Shown: piece by piece, positions 22,750 to 30,260 of the stretch
Position numbering within the stretch: position 1 is the stretch's first letter
Layout: each line of letters opens with the position of its first letter
DNA from: JBLNDG01 sp050261415
GTDB lineage: Bacteria > Bacillota > Clostridia > Lutisporales > Lutisporaceae
NCBI GenBank assembly: GCA_050261415.1
Contig: JBLNDG010000067.1
Coordinates: 1 to 31,319 of the forward strand
Direction: 5' to 3'
Length of the DNA stretch: 31,319 nucleotides
Notes under the pieces: generated by a model
Told to the model about the DNA's origin: nothing
The model's database searches: none
The model's input: only the letters and a program-made list of their open reading frames with translations
Position numbers and translations under genes: made by a program

Positions 22750-24747
22750 GTGAAAAGTTTAAGATCGAAGCTTATTATTCTTGTATGTGTTTTATGTATC
22801 CTGTCACTTTCAATTTCAATTTTAATCAGCTATTATATGTCTTATAAGGTAGTTTTTAAGGAGTCGACAGATAAAGCCGTACTGAATGCCGGCAAGTATG
22901 CTGCACAACTTAACGGATGGCTTGAGGGGCAGGGCAAAATGATTGACGAGATGGCCAATGACCTTCAGCATTATAACGACTATGATCTGCAGAAGCTGTT
23001 TGGGTACTTTGAAGAAAAACAGAAGCCGAATCCTCATATTATCTGCTTTTATATGGGCTTTGCCGACAAAACCTTCGTATCCGGAGATGGATGGGAACCG
23101 CCGGCAGACTATGATTGTACCCAGAGAGACTGGTACAAGCAGGCGGTCCAAGCCGGAGGATTGGTTTATACGGCTCCTTACCTGGATGTAACAACGAATA
23201 AAATGATAATAACCATAGCAAAGCCTGTTATGAAGGATTCTACACTATTAGGTGTCACAGCTGCGGATATTTATGTTGATTATTTGACGGAAATCGTAAA
23301 GAATGCCAGTGCAGGCAAAGGAAGTTACGCATTTTTACTGGATGCCGATAATAATTTCATCGTTCATCCCAATGAAGGTTTCAAGCCTACGGAAGAAAGT
23401 CTGAAAAGTATATCTGCTGTTTTGAACGGGCAATTTAAAATGCTTGGTGAAGAGATAAGCAAGCATCAGGATGGTCTTACCCTTCAAAAAGACTACGATG
23501 GAAAAATGAAATACTTCGTTTATTCACCAATAAAATCAACCAATTGGACTGTTGGTTTTGCAATCCCCACCGGTGAGTTCAGGAGCTCACTTAACCTTCT
23601 GTTTACAGGCTTTGGTGCCGCCCTGGCAATATCCCTCATCATATCGATATTATTGGTGGTGCTCAGTGCAAACAATGTTGTTAAGCCGATACGTAAGCTC
23701 AAGGATAATATGCAGATACTTTCAAACGGAGATTTAACACAAAAAGCCGAAATAGGAACCAAAGATGAAACAGGGCAATTAGCCGCCAGCTTTAACAAAA
23801 TGGTGGATGAACTGAGAACAATCATAAGCAGTATATTCAATACTTACCTTTTGGCTGCGGAAGACTCGGCCAGACTAACTGAAAATTCCAAACATGTCCA
23901 GACGCTTTCCGGGGAGATTACTAATGCTACTGAGCAGTTAGCTTCCGAAACAAGTGATTTGGCTGCGAATACCGCCAGCGGCAAGAAATTCATTAATGAT
24001 TTCAGCAAAAAAATAAGCGTTATTGTTGACAAAGTGAGCACCATAGATAACAATTCGGATATAGCAATAAAGAGTGTAGATAAAGGAATGAACGACTTAA
24101 ACCAATTAAAGCAGATAGAAGAGGATATATCCAGCCAGTCACAGAATACATACTCCATAATTGATGCTTTCAATAATAGTGCTGAGGATATCAATAAAAT
24201 GACTGAGGTAATATCGAACATTTCGGAACAAACAAATATGCTTGCTTTGAATGCTGCCATCGAAGCAGCCAGAGCCGGAGAGCTTGGGAAAGGCTTCGCA
24301 GTTGTTGCTAATGAGGTAAGAAAACTGGCGGATGAATCATCAACCGCAGCCCAAAAAATTGAAGAACTGGTGCTAAAGATTAGAGAGGAAGCAAGCAAAT
24401 TCGAAGAGGTGAAGCAGCAGTCTCTTGAACTGGATAAAAAGAGAACCGGTTTGAGTGAAAACATCTATTCCGATTTTAATATAATTCATGAAAACATGGT
24501 AAATACAGTAAAGAGTATAAAGGATGTACTTGCACAGGCAGAGAGCATTGATTCGGACAACAGGCAAATGGATAACATAATCAACAGCATAGCAAGTATT
24601 GCAGAGGGATCGGCAGCGGCAACGCAGCAGGTATCTGCTTCGGCTGAGAACCAACTCAATTTGCTGCAGCAGACGGTCAATGACATCGAGAACTTGGTAA
24701 AAAGAATAAATGAACTCAGTCAATCGGTTGAAAGATTCAAGATTTAA
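22750..24747 (+). CDS. methyl-accepting chemotaxis protein with dCache sensor
   Basis: This is a membrane chemoreceptor that passes ligand signals to CheA/CheW, 665 residues. Domains in order are a membrane helix (about 7-28), an extracellular double-Cache sensor (about 35-280, with SGDGWEPPADYDCTQRDWY and VYTAPYLDVTTNKMIITIAK), a second membrane helix (about 290-312), HAMP (NVVKPIRKLKDNMQIL), and the long coiled-coil signalling domain. The hairpin tip is NISEQTNMLALNAAIEAARAG, continued by GKGFAVVANEVRKLADESS. I chose GTG 22750 because GGAGGAGG lies four bases upstream; an ATG at 22651 would add 33 unlikely residues. No other chemotaxis genes are near. The TQRDWY-type Cache motif is seen in amino-acid-binding dCache sensors, so such a ligand is possible but not shown. 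Confidence 0.94.
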   Translation: MKSLRSKLIILVCVLCILSLSISILISYYMSYKVVFKESTDKAVLNAGKYAAQLNGWLEGQGKMIDEMANDLQHYNDYDLQKLFGYFEEKQKPNPHIICFYMGFADKTFVSGDGWEPPADYDCTQRDWYKQAVQAGGLVYTAPYLDVTTNKMIITIAKPVMKDSTLLGVTAADIYVDYLTEIVKNASAGKGSYAFLLDADNNFIVHPNEGFKPTEESLKSISAVLNGQFKMLGEEISKHQDGLTLQKDYDGKMKYFVYSPIKSTNWTVGFAIPTGEFRSSLNLLFTGFGAALAISLIISILLVVLSANNVVKPIRKLKDNMQILSNGDLTQKAEIGTKDETGQLAASFNKMVDELRTIISSIFNTYLLAAEDSARLTENSKHVQTLSGEITNATEQLASETSDLAANTASGKKFINDFSKKISVIVDKVSTIDNNSDIAIKSVDKGMNDLNQLKQIEEDISSQSQNTYSIIDAFNNSAEDINKMTEVISNISEQTNMLALNAAIEAARAGELGKGFAVVANEVRKLADESSTAAQKIEELVLKIREEASKFEEVKQQSLELDKKRTGLSENIYSDFNIIHENMVNTVKSIKDVLAQAESIDSDNRQMDNIINSIASIAEGSAAATQQVSASAENQLNLLQQTVNDIENLVKRINELSQSVERFKI

Positions 24748-24760
24748 ACATAAAATCAAG

Positions 24761-24806
24761 AAAAGCTTCTTCCGGGTCATGTACAATTCAATGGAAGGAG
24801 CTTTTT
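24761..24806 (+). terminator. intrinsic terminator of the chemoreceptor gene
   Basis: AAAAGCTTCTTCC at 24761-24773 pairs with GGAAGGAGCTTTT (one mismatched pair of U-G type) around a 19-base loop and is followed by a T-run. Confidence 0.8.
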
Positions 24807-24922
24807 AGTATTTTATGCAAACAAAATATGTTCTCATACCGCAGCAAAAAATAAAAATTACAGCAGCGGGAAGTAATTCCGTTGCCTTGATGAAACAGTA
24901 CAAGGTTGGGGGTAGGCAAGTT

Positions 24923-25313
24923 ATGGTTACAAAGCAAACTATTGCCCGGGGAGGCACAAAAGCAGTAAAGGTGATTCTTAACCTTATGAAATATATTATA
25001 CCTGCAGTTTTTATACTAAAGGTATTGGAGTACTCAGGGTGGCTGATAAAAATATCTGACTTCTTCGCTCCTTATATGGCTTATATGGGCCTGCCGGGGG
25101 AGGGTGCTCTGGTGATTATGAATGTTTGTATTTATAGGAATGTGTCATGCGGTTATCGAAGAGACCATTCTCTTTACGGCAATTGGTGCCAATGGAGCTA
25201 TAATATTGCTAAGCCGGGCGCTGATGGCACTATTGTTTACTTTTATGTACATCTGGGCAATGACAAGGGTGTCGAACTTCAAGAACGATGTCCATGCATA
25301 TACCGGGGACTAA
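24923..25313 (+). pseudogene. nucleoside-recognition (Gate) domain protein, frameshifted
   Basis: The first part from ATG 24923 reads MVTKQTIARGGTKAVKVI, then FILKVLEYSGWLIKISDFF and YMGLPGEGALVIMN. The text then continues in another frame with FIGMCHAVIEETILFTAIGANG and RALMALLFTFMYIWAM up to the stop at 25311-25313. Together these match the halves of a small membrane protein with the nucleoside-recognition / SpmA-SpmB type Gate domain (GLPGE...; CHAxIEET). About 25 residues normally lying between them seem to be absent, so a small out-of-frame deletion near 25120 is the likely cause. Upstream, TTGCC and GGCAA around 24881-24919 can pair, but I cannot assign it a role. Confidence 0.7.
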
Positions 25314-25345
25314 AAAAGCATAAATACAATTTTGTTCTAATTTTG

Positions 25346-25380
25346 GGACGACATTTTGAAATGTTGTCCTTTTAGTTTTT
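25346..25380 (+). terminator. intrinsic terminator
   Basis: GGACGACATT at 25346-25355 pairs with AATGTTGTCC (one G-U pair) around TTGA, followed by TTTTAGTTTTTT. Confidence 0.85.
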
Positions 25381-25503
25381 TGTCAAATGGCAGAATATTT
25401 GCCAACTATCCTTTATATAAAACTGGATAAACTATTTAATACATTGATTAACTAAAAATATTGCGAAATTGTGCTTATTATTTCTGAAAGGAGGTTCAGG
25501 GCT

Positions 25504-26025
25504 ATGAAACGCATTCGTGCAATTCTATGCTTGCTTTTGACAGCTTCATTGCTCATTTTTGCAGGCTTTTCAGCACCAAACGTTAATGAGCCGATAGGTG
25601 CAAAAGCAGCAAAACTCGATACTTCATTGACGTTAGGGGATATGCTGACTTATGCCATGCAGGATAACTATCTTGCAAGAGCCAGGTATGAGCAAGTGGT
25701 AGAAAAGTTCGGACAACAAAGGCCGTTTACCGATATAATAGCAGCAGAGATAACTCATATTGCGCATCTGAAACCGCTGTTCTCAAAGTATAAAACAGCT
25801 ATTCCCGCTGATAATGCCAAGAGCTATGTGAAAGTGCCCAAAACCATGAGGGAAAGTTTTACTGCAGGAGTTCGGGGAGAGGTTGACAATATCGAAATGT
25901 ATGATAGGTTCTTAAAGCAGGATATGCCTGATGATGTCAGAACAGTATTTAAAGCGCTCAGAAACGTTTCCCTGAATCATTTAAAGGCATTTCAGCAAGG
26001 CTTGCTGAAATTTCAAAGCATGTAA
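25504..26025 (+). CDS. secreted DUF2202 ferritin-like protein
   Basis: This 173-residue protein has an export signal: MKRIRAILCLLLTASLLIFAGFSA is a basic head plus hydrophobic stretch (residues 1-24), with a likely cut near ANxxA. There is no lipobox. The mature part is helical and fits DUF2202, a ferritin-like four-helix fold: LGDMLTYAMQDNYLARARYE (about 47-66), EITHIAHLKPLF, and a later segment with EVDNIEMYDRFL and NVSLNHLKAFQ. The Glu and His residues in these helices are in the places of a di-metal site, but several standard ligands are not certain. ATG 25504 has AGGAGG at about nine bases. It is transcribed alone. A TGGCA-N7-TGCCA inverted repeat at 25388-25404 lies upstream. Confidence 0.8.
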   Translation: MKRIRAILCLLLTASLLIFAGFSAPNVNEPIGAKAAKLDTSLTLGDMLTYAMQDNYLARARYEQVVEKFGQQRPFTDIIAAEITHIAHLKPLFSKYKTAIPADNAKSYVKVPKTMRESFTAGVRGEVDNIEMYDRFLKQDMPDDVRTVFKALRNVSLNHLKAFQQGLLKFQSM

Positions 26026-26037
26026 GGTCCCTAAATA

Positions 26038-26084
26038 ACCCCGTATGTATGCGGGAATGAACCCCCCATACCACGGGGTATTTT
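26038..26084 (+). terminator. intrinsic terminator of the DUF2202 gene
   Basis: ACCCCGT at 26038-26044 pairs with ACGGGGT at 26073-26079. GTATG and CATAC extend the stem inside past a bulge, and ATTTT follows. Confidence 0.7.
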
Positions 26085-26175
26085 CAGGAGCTTTTGTGTG
26101 AAGCATAGTATCAGAACACCAGAGCATACGGGGGATGGGATTTTTTATCAAATGCGTTGCAATGTGAAGAGCAAT

Positions 26176-26361
26176 TTATGCGCAAGAGTCCGTGGTTTCA
26201 AATATATTGTCGACCATTCTGTCGGTGAGATTGATGCTGAGAGTATTAGCGTAAATTTTCGCCATGATTTTCTTTATATCATATGGTATTGTTTCTTCAT
26301 TCATTCTTTCAGTAAAGCTTATAATGAGACTGATTCTATTTTTAAATTCATTGATGCCCAT
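26176..26361 (-). CDS. small hypothetical protein, 61 residues
   Basis: I do not recognise this protein. It begins MGINEFKNRISLIISFTERM and is amphipathic helical with no membrane segment. AGGAGAG lies five bases before ATG 26361, and an in-frame ATG at 26379 lacks a site. The opposite strand also has an open frame over this stretch but with a poor start and an unlikely composition, so the minus strand is preferred. No terminator is seen on its 3' side before 26084. Confidence 0.45.
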   Translation of the reverse strand: MGINEFKNRISLIISFTERMNEETIPYDIKKIMAKIYANTLSINLTDRMVDNIFETTDSCA

Positions 26362-26533
26362 ATAGCTCTCCTGTATCATTTGTTTGTATATCCCCTTATA
26401 TTAATTGGAATATTTTTCAGGGATTATTTTTTATGTAAATTGTGGAAATGCACTTCCGGATGTGGTGCCTGCAGTGCTCTTAGGTATTGGACAAATAATC
26501 ACTTATAAGATAAAATATAAAAAGGTGATATTT

Positions 26534-27316
26534 ATGGAAAACAGCAATAAAGCCTTGAACAATAGCCTTGACAAGGCATTAAAACTCTTGTTATTCTTTA
26601 CTCCCGAAAGAAACACAATAGGATTAAGTGAGCTTTCACGGATTTCAGGGATGCCTAAAGCAACGGTATATAGGCTGATATCAACCCTTCAAGAGCATGG
26701 ATTTATTGATAAGGCAAGCATTTTGGGCCGGGACAGCCAATACAAGCTTGGACTTAGGTTCTTGGAACTGGGTAAACTTGTAAGTGAGGGTCTGGAAATC
26801 AGAAAAATTGCTCTGCCTTATATGGAAAAGCTCAGAGATGAGATAAATGAATGCGTGCAATTGGTTATTAAGGACCATGATGAAGCGGTGTATATAGAAA
26901 AACTTGAATGTTCTCGGCTTATAAGGCTATATACCAGGACGGGACGCCGTGCACCGCTCTACGGAGGTGCCTGCCCCAGGGCAATACTTACTTTTCTTAA
27001 GGATGAAGAAATAAACAGCATATTGGATTCGGAATCTATGACTAAAGTAACCGATTATACAGTTGTAGATAAGCAAAAACTACTCGAGCTGATTAAAGAA
27101 GACAGAAAAAGAGGATATACAGTGAGTTATGGAGAGCTGGAACCAGAAACTGCAGCTATTGGAGCACCTATTATTGATCATACCGGTTCAGTAGTAGCTT
27201 CCATAAGCATTGCCGGTCCGGAGCAGCGTTTTACGGAAAAAGAGCTTCCGTATCTTGTGGAAAAACTTTTAAAAACCTCAAAAGCCATATCGAGGGCACT
27301 TGGCTATAATAAGTAG
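26534..27316 (+). CDS. IclR-family regulator (KipR-like)
   Basis: This 260-residue DNA-binding protein has an N-terminal winged helix (TIGLSELSRISGMPKATVYR then LISTLQEHGFI) and a C-terminal IclR effector domain (about residues 85-250; RAPLYGGACPRAILTFL and YGELEPETAAIGAPI, VVASISIAGPEQRF are typical). ATG 26534 is preceded by AAAGGTGAT; the frame is open for 43 residues upstream but without a start site. It stands ahead of the pxp genes in the same direction, separated by a terminator, and a palindrome lies in the pxp leader. In Bacillus an IclR-type regulator, KipR, controls the related ycsF-kipI-kipA operon, so this one likely senses 5-oxoproline or a related acid. Confidence 0.92.
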   Translation: MENSNKALNNSLDKALKLLLFFTPERNTIGLSELSRISGMPKATVYRLISTLQEHGFIDKASILGRDSQYKLGLRFLELGKLVSEGLEIRKIALPYMEKLRDEINECVQLVIKDHDEAVYIEKLECSRLIRLYTRTGRRAPLYGGACPRAILTFLKDEEINSILDSESMTKVTDYTVVDKQKLLELIKEDRKRGYTVSYGELEPETAAIGAPIIDHTGSVVASISIAGPEQRFTEKELPYLVEKLLKTSKAISRALGYNK

Positions 27317-27321
27317 ATATT

Positions 27322-27364
27322 AAAAACCGCAAATCCCGGTTCTGGTTGATTTGTGGTTTTTAAT
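27322..27364 (+). terminator. intrinsic terminator of the IclR gene
   Basis: AAAAACCGCAAATC at 27322-27335 pairs with GATTTGTGGTTTTT (one G-U pair) around a loop of about 12 bases, with TTTAATTT after it. Confidence 0.8.
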
Positions 27365-27423
27365 TTATAATATTTTTTATTAAGAAGGAACATTGAAAGA
27401 TGTGTCGAATACTACCATTAATA

Positions 27424-27438
27424 TGAACCGATGGTTCA
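27424..27438. promoter_or_regulatory. probable IclR operator ahead of pxpA
   Basis: TGAACC-GAT-GGTTCA is a perfect 6-3-6 palindrome lying 31 bases before GTG 27470. It has the length and symmetry of IclR-family sites. A related sequence (TGAACCAATGGT) occurs before pxpB. The promoter itself is unclear: TTGAAA near 27393 is a candidate -35 box with no good -10. Confidence 0.6.
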
Positions 27439-27469
27439 ATATGTGAAACAATAGATAGGGGGATAGAAA

Positions 27470-28240
27470 GTGAGAAATGTTGTAGATCTAAACAGTGATG
27501 TTGGTGAAAGCTTCGGAGCATATAAGCTTGGGCTTGACGAAGAGGTACTGAAGCACGTTTCTTCCGTTAACATTGCATGCGGCTGGCATGCAGGAGACCC
27601 AATGGTAATGGAAAAAACAGTCCTTTTGGCTAAGGCAAACAAGCTGGGCATCGGGGCACATCCGGGATATCCGGATTTATTGGGTTTTGGCAGAAGAAAC
27701 ATGGATATTACCCCAAAGGAAGCCAGAGCATACCTTATTTACCAGCTTGGAGCACTAAATGCATTTACCGAAGCAGCAGGATGTCAGCTGCAGCATGTGA
27801 AGCTTCATGGAGCTTATTACAACATGGTTTCGTCAAATATGGCCCTGGCAAAGGAGGTCGCAAAGGCAATATTTGATGTGAACAAAAACATCATTGTGCT
27901 CGCACTTGCCGGGAGTGAGCTTGTAAAAGCAGCACAGGAGATAGGCCTGAAGGTCGCAGAGGAGGTGTTTGCAGATAGGGCATACAACTCAGATGGAACA
28001 CTTGCTTCAAGAAAGCTCCCCGGGTCAGTTATACACGATAAGAAACTTGCAATTGAGAGAGTAAAGAGAATGGTTTGTGAAGGTAAGGTCACTGCAATGG
28101 ATGGAAAAGATATAAAAATAAACGCCGATTCGATATGTGTTCACGGGGATAATCCGGAGGCAGTGGCTTTTGTAGCATCAATCAGAGAACAACTGGAAGC
28201 GGATGGCATAAAAATAAAACCTATAAGTGAATTTATTTAA
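27470..28240 (+). CDS. pxpA: 5-oxoprolinase subunit A (LamB/YcsF family)
   Basis: PxpA works with PxpB and PxpC in ATP-dependent opening of 5-oxoproline (pyroglutamate) to glutamate. The 256-residue protein has the family segments VVDLNSDVGESFGAYKLG (start), VNIACGWHAGDP (about 33-44), GIGAHPGYPDLLGFGRRNM (about 62-80) and HVKLHGAYYNM (about 109-119), with VFADRAYNSDGTLASRKLPG later. In most relatives the fourth is HVKPHGALYN, so Leu and Tyr here are small departures. GTG 27470 follows AGGGGGAT. It is the first gene of an operon with a transporter, pxpB and pxpC, with gaps of 16, 54 and 12 bases. Confidence 0.93.
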   Translation: MRNVVDLNSDVGESFGAYKLGLDEEVLKHVSSVNIACGWHAGDPMVMEKTVLLAKANKLGIGAHPGYPDLLGFGRRNMDITPKEARAYLIYQLGALNAFTEAAGCQLQHVKLHGAYYNMVSSNMALAKEVAKAIFDVNKNIIVLALAGSELVKAAQEIGLKVAEEVFADRAYNSDGTLASRKLPGSVIHDKKLAIERVKRMVCEGKVTAMDGKDIKINADSICVHGDNPEAVAFVASIREQLEADGIKIKPISEFI

Positions 28241-28256
28241 GGGGGAGAAAATATAA

Positions 28257-29468
28257 ATGACATCCAACAATGTAGTAAAGAATAATGCAAAAAAGAGTAC
28301 ATGGTCCACTCTGCTTGGGGCAGCATTTATCATGGCAACATCCGCAATAGGTCCCGGTTTTTTGACGCAGACTGCGGTTTTTACTGAGAAATATGCGGCT
28401 TCTTTCGCATTTGTAATATTACTATCAATTCTGATCGACATCGGTGCTCAGATGAATGTTTGGAGAGTTATTGGAATAACAGGAATGAGAGGGCAGGATA
28501 TAGCCAATAAAGTGATCCCTGGGCTGGGTTATTTTGTGGCGTTCGCTGTTGCATTGGGCGGCTTAGCCTTTAATATCGGGAATATTGCCGGAGCTGCAAT
28601 GGGCGTGAATGTTCTTCTCGGAGTAGATATGAGGTTGGCTGCAGCAATATCTGCAATATTAGCCATTGCAATTTTCCTTTCAAAGTCAATGGGTGACGCC
28701 ATGGACAAATTCACAAAAATTCTTGGAGTTATTATGATACTGGTTGTAGGATATGTTGCTTTTGTCACAAAGCCTCCTGTTGGCGAAGCTGTAGTAAGGG
28801 CTTTTGTGCCTGAGCAATTCTCATTCCTTGCTCTTATAACAATAGTCGGAGGAACAGTTGGCGGATACATTACCTTTGCCGGCGGGCACAGACTTATAGA
28901 TGCCGGTGTTACCGGTAAGGATAAAATTGGGGAAATCACAAAGGCTTCGGTTACCGGTATTGTGATAGCCTCAATAATGAGAATACTTTTATTCCTTGCT
29001 GTATTGGGTGTTGTCGCTAAAGGTTTGCATCTGGATCCTGCAAATCCGCCTGCTTCGGCATTCAAGCTTGGTGCAGGTATGATAGGATATAAATTCTTTG
29101 GTATTGTACTGTGGTCAGCTGCTATAACATCGGTTGTCGGTGCTGCATATACATCGGTTTCGTTCCTCAGGTCCTTTTCACCTAAAATAGAAAATAACTA
29201 CAGATATTGGATTATTGGTTTTATCATTATTTCAACAACGATTTTCATTACAATAGGTCAGCCGGTTAAATTGCTGATACTTGCCGGTTCATTAAATGGA
29301 CTGATTTTACCGATAACATTAGGTACAATGCTTCTTGCTTCAGTAAATTCGAAGATAGTAGGAGAGTACAAACATCCGAAATGGCTGCTGATTATAGGTA
29401 TACTGGTTGTACTTATCGAAATCTACGCAGGGTATAATTCATTTATTGGCATCAAAAAGTTGTTTTAA
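28257..29468 (+). CDS. NRAMP-fold transporter (YcsG-like), likely for 5-oxoproline
   Basis: This is a membrane transporter of 403 residues and about eleven helices, with the NRAMP-family start SAIGPGFLTQTAVFT and similar helix order. In metal transporters GPGFL is followed by a DPGN motif in helix 1 and MPHN in helix 6. Here the corresponding places read TEKY (about 43-46) and GGYI (about 202-205), so the known metal ligands are missing and Mn/Fe transport is unlikely. YcsG of Bacillus is encoded in the same context with YcsF and KipI/KipA. Its place between pxpA and pxpB suggests uptake of 5-oxoproline, which is inference. ATG 28257 has GGGGGAG upstream. Confidence 0.85.
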   Translation: MTSNNVVKNNAKKSTWSTLLGAAFIMATSAIGPGFLTQTAVFTEKYAASFAFVILLSILIDIGAQMNVWRVIGITGMRGQDIANKVIPGLGYFVAFAVALGGLAFNIGNIAGAAMGVNVLLGVDMRLAAAISAILAIAIFLSKSMGDAMDKFTKILGVIMILVVGYVAFVTKPPVGEAVVRAFVPEQFSFLALITIVGGTVGGYITFAGGHRLIDAGVTGKDKIGEITKASVTGIVIASIMRILLFLAVLGVVAKGLHLDPANPPASAFKLGAGMIGYKFFGIVLWSAAITSVVGAAYTSVSFLRSFSPKIENNYRYWIIGFIIISTTIFITIGQPVKLLILAGSLNGLILPITLGTMLLASVNSKIVGEYKHPKWLLIIGILVVLIEIYAGYNSFIGIKKLF

Positions 29469-29501
29469 GTATTGGCAGGGATTGTGCAAAACGGTAAAAT
29501 A

Positions 29502-29513
29502 TGAACCAATGGT
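29502..29513. promoter_or_regulatory. second copy of the pxp operator sequence (partial)
   Basis: TGAACCAATGGT matches the first 12 bases of the palindrome at 27424-27438 with one change (A for G), and the shared flank AATA precedes both. It runs into the GGTGGTGAT ribosome binding site of pxpB. It may be an internal regulatory site or chance. Confidence 0.35.
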
Positions 29514-29522
29514 GGTGATATT

Positions 29523-30248
29523 GTGTACGAAAAAGCACGCTATCTGATTTCCGGAGACAGAGGGCTGGTAGTTGAGTTTGGTGATGAGATAAGTCAAGAG
29601 GTAAACAAAAAGGTACGGAATCTTTATCTGACGTTGCAGAAGAATACAATAAAAGGAATTGATGAAATTATCCCGACCTACAGGTCCGTATTGATTCAGT
29701 ATAATCCTTTGGAAATCGGCATAGATAAGCTGATGGCGCAGCTTGAAGATATGGAAAAATCCCTTGGGAGCATAGCGGTACAGAAACCTAGAATAATTGA
29801 AATACCTACTGCATACGGTGGAGAGTTTGGGGAGGATATAGGGTTTGTAGCAGAACATAATAATCTGAGCATAGCTGACGTTATAAAACTTCACTCAACC
29901 ACTGATTATCTGGTTTATATGCTTGGTTTTACCCCAGGGTTTCCTTATCTTGGCGGAATGTCTGAAAAAATAGAGACACCGAGGCTCAAAACGCCAAGAA
30001 CAAAGATACCTGCGGGTTCAGTGGGAATCGCAGGCAAACAGACGGGCATATATCCTATTGAAAGCCCGGGGGGTTGGCAGCTTATAGGAAGGACTCCTGT
30101 AAAGCTATACGACCCCGAACGGGAGGTGCCGATAATACTTCAGTCGGGGGACTATATCCGGTTTGTGCCGATAGCTGCAGAGGAATATAACGAGATTTGC
30201 GCTTTGATTGATGAAAAGCGTTACGAGGTAAAAATAATCACAGAATAG
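29523..30248 (+). CDS. pxpB: 5-oxoprolinase subunit B (KipI-like)
   Basis: PxpB forms the PxpB-PxpC part of the 5-oxoprolinase and is the counterpart of KipI. The 241-residue protein shows the AHS1/CT_C_D family motifs: YLISGDRGLVVEFGDEIS near the start, IPTAYGGEFGEDI (about 98-110), the diagnostic YMLGFTPGFPYLGGMSEKIE, IPAGSVGIAGKQTGIYPIES, and GGWQLIGRTPVKL. Start GTG 29523 follows GGTGGTGAT by about five bases. The stop touches the ribosome binding site of pxpC, so the two are translationally close, as in other bacteria. Confidence 0.95.
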   Translation: MYEKARYLISGDRGLVVEFGDEISQEVNKKVRNLYLTLQKNTIKGIDEIIPTYRSVLIQYNPLEIGIDKLMAQLEDMEKSLGSIAVQKPRIIEIPTAYGGEFGEDIGFVAEHNNLSIADVIKLHSTTDYLVYMLGFTPGFPYLGGMSEKIETPRLKTPRTKIPAGSVGIAGKQTGIYPIESPGGWQLIGRTPVKLYDPEREVPIILQSGDYIRFVPIAAEEYNEICALIDEKRYEVKIITE

Positions 30249-30260
30249 GTGGTGATACAA

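Noticed and set aside
23844..24464. 206-residue minus-strand frame in the chemoreceptor gene
   Set aside because: It is the mirror of a coiled coil and gives a Ser/Leu-rich meaningless text.
24815..24922. N-terminal extension of the Gate-domain gene, or a riboswitch
   Set aside because: The text is not membrane-protein-like, the start has no ribosome binding site, and the possible pairing TTGCC/GGCAA fits no known aptamer I can recognise.
26098..26508. Open frame of 136 residues on the plus strand
   Set aside because: It has no ribosome binding site, an odd composition rich in Cys, His and Tyr, and overlaps a better-looking small gene on the other strand.
28529..29065. 178-residue minus-strand frame inside the NRAMP-fold gene
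   Set aside because: It mirrors membrane-helix codons, giving a Pro/Thr/Ala-rich text, and has no recognisable domain or start site.
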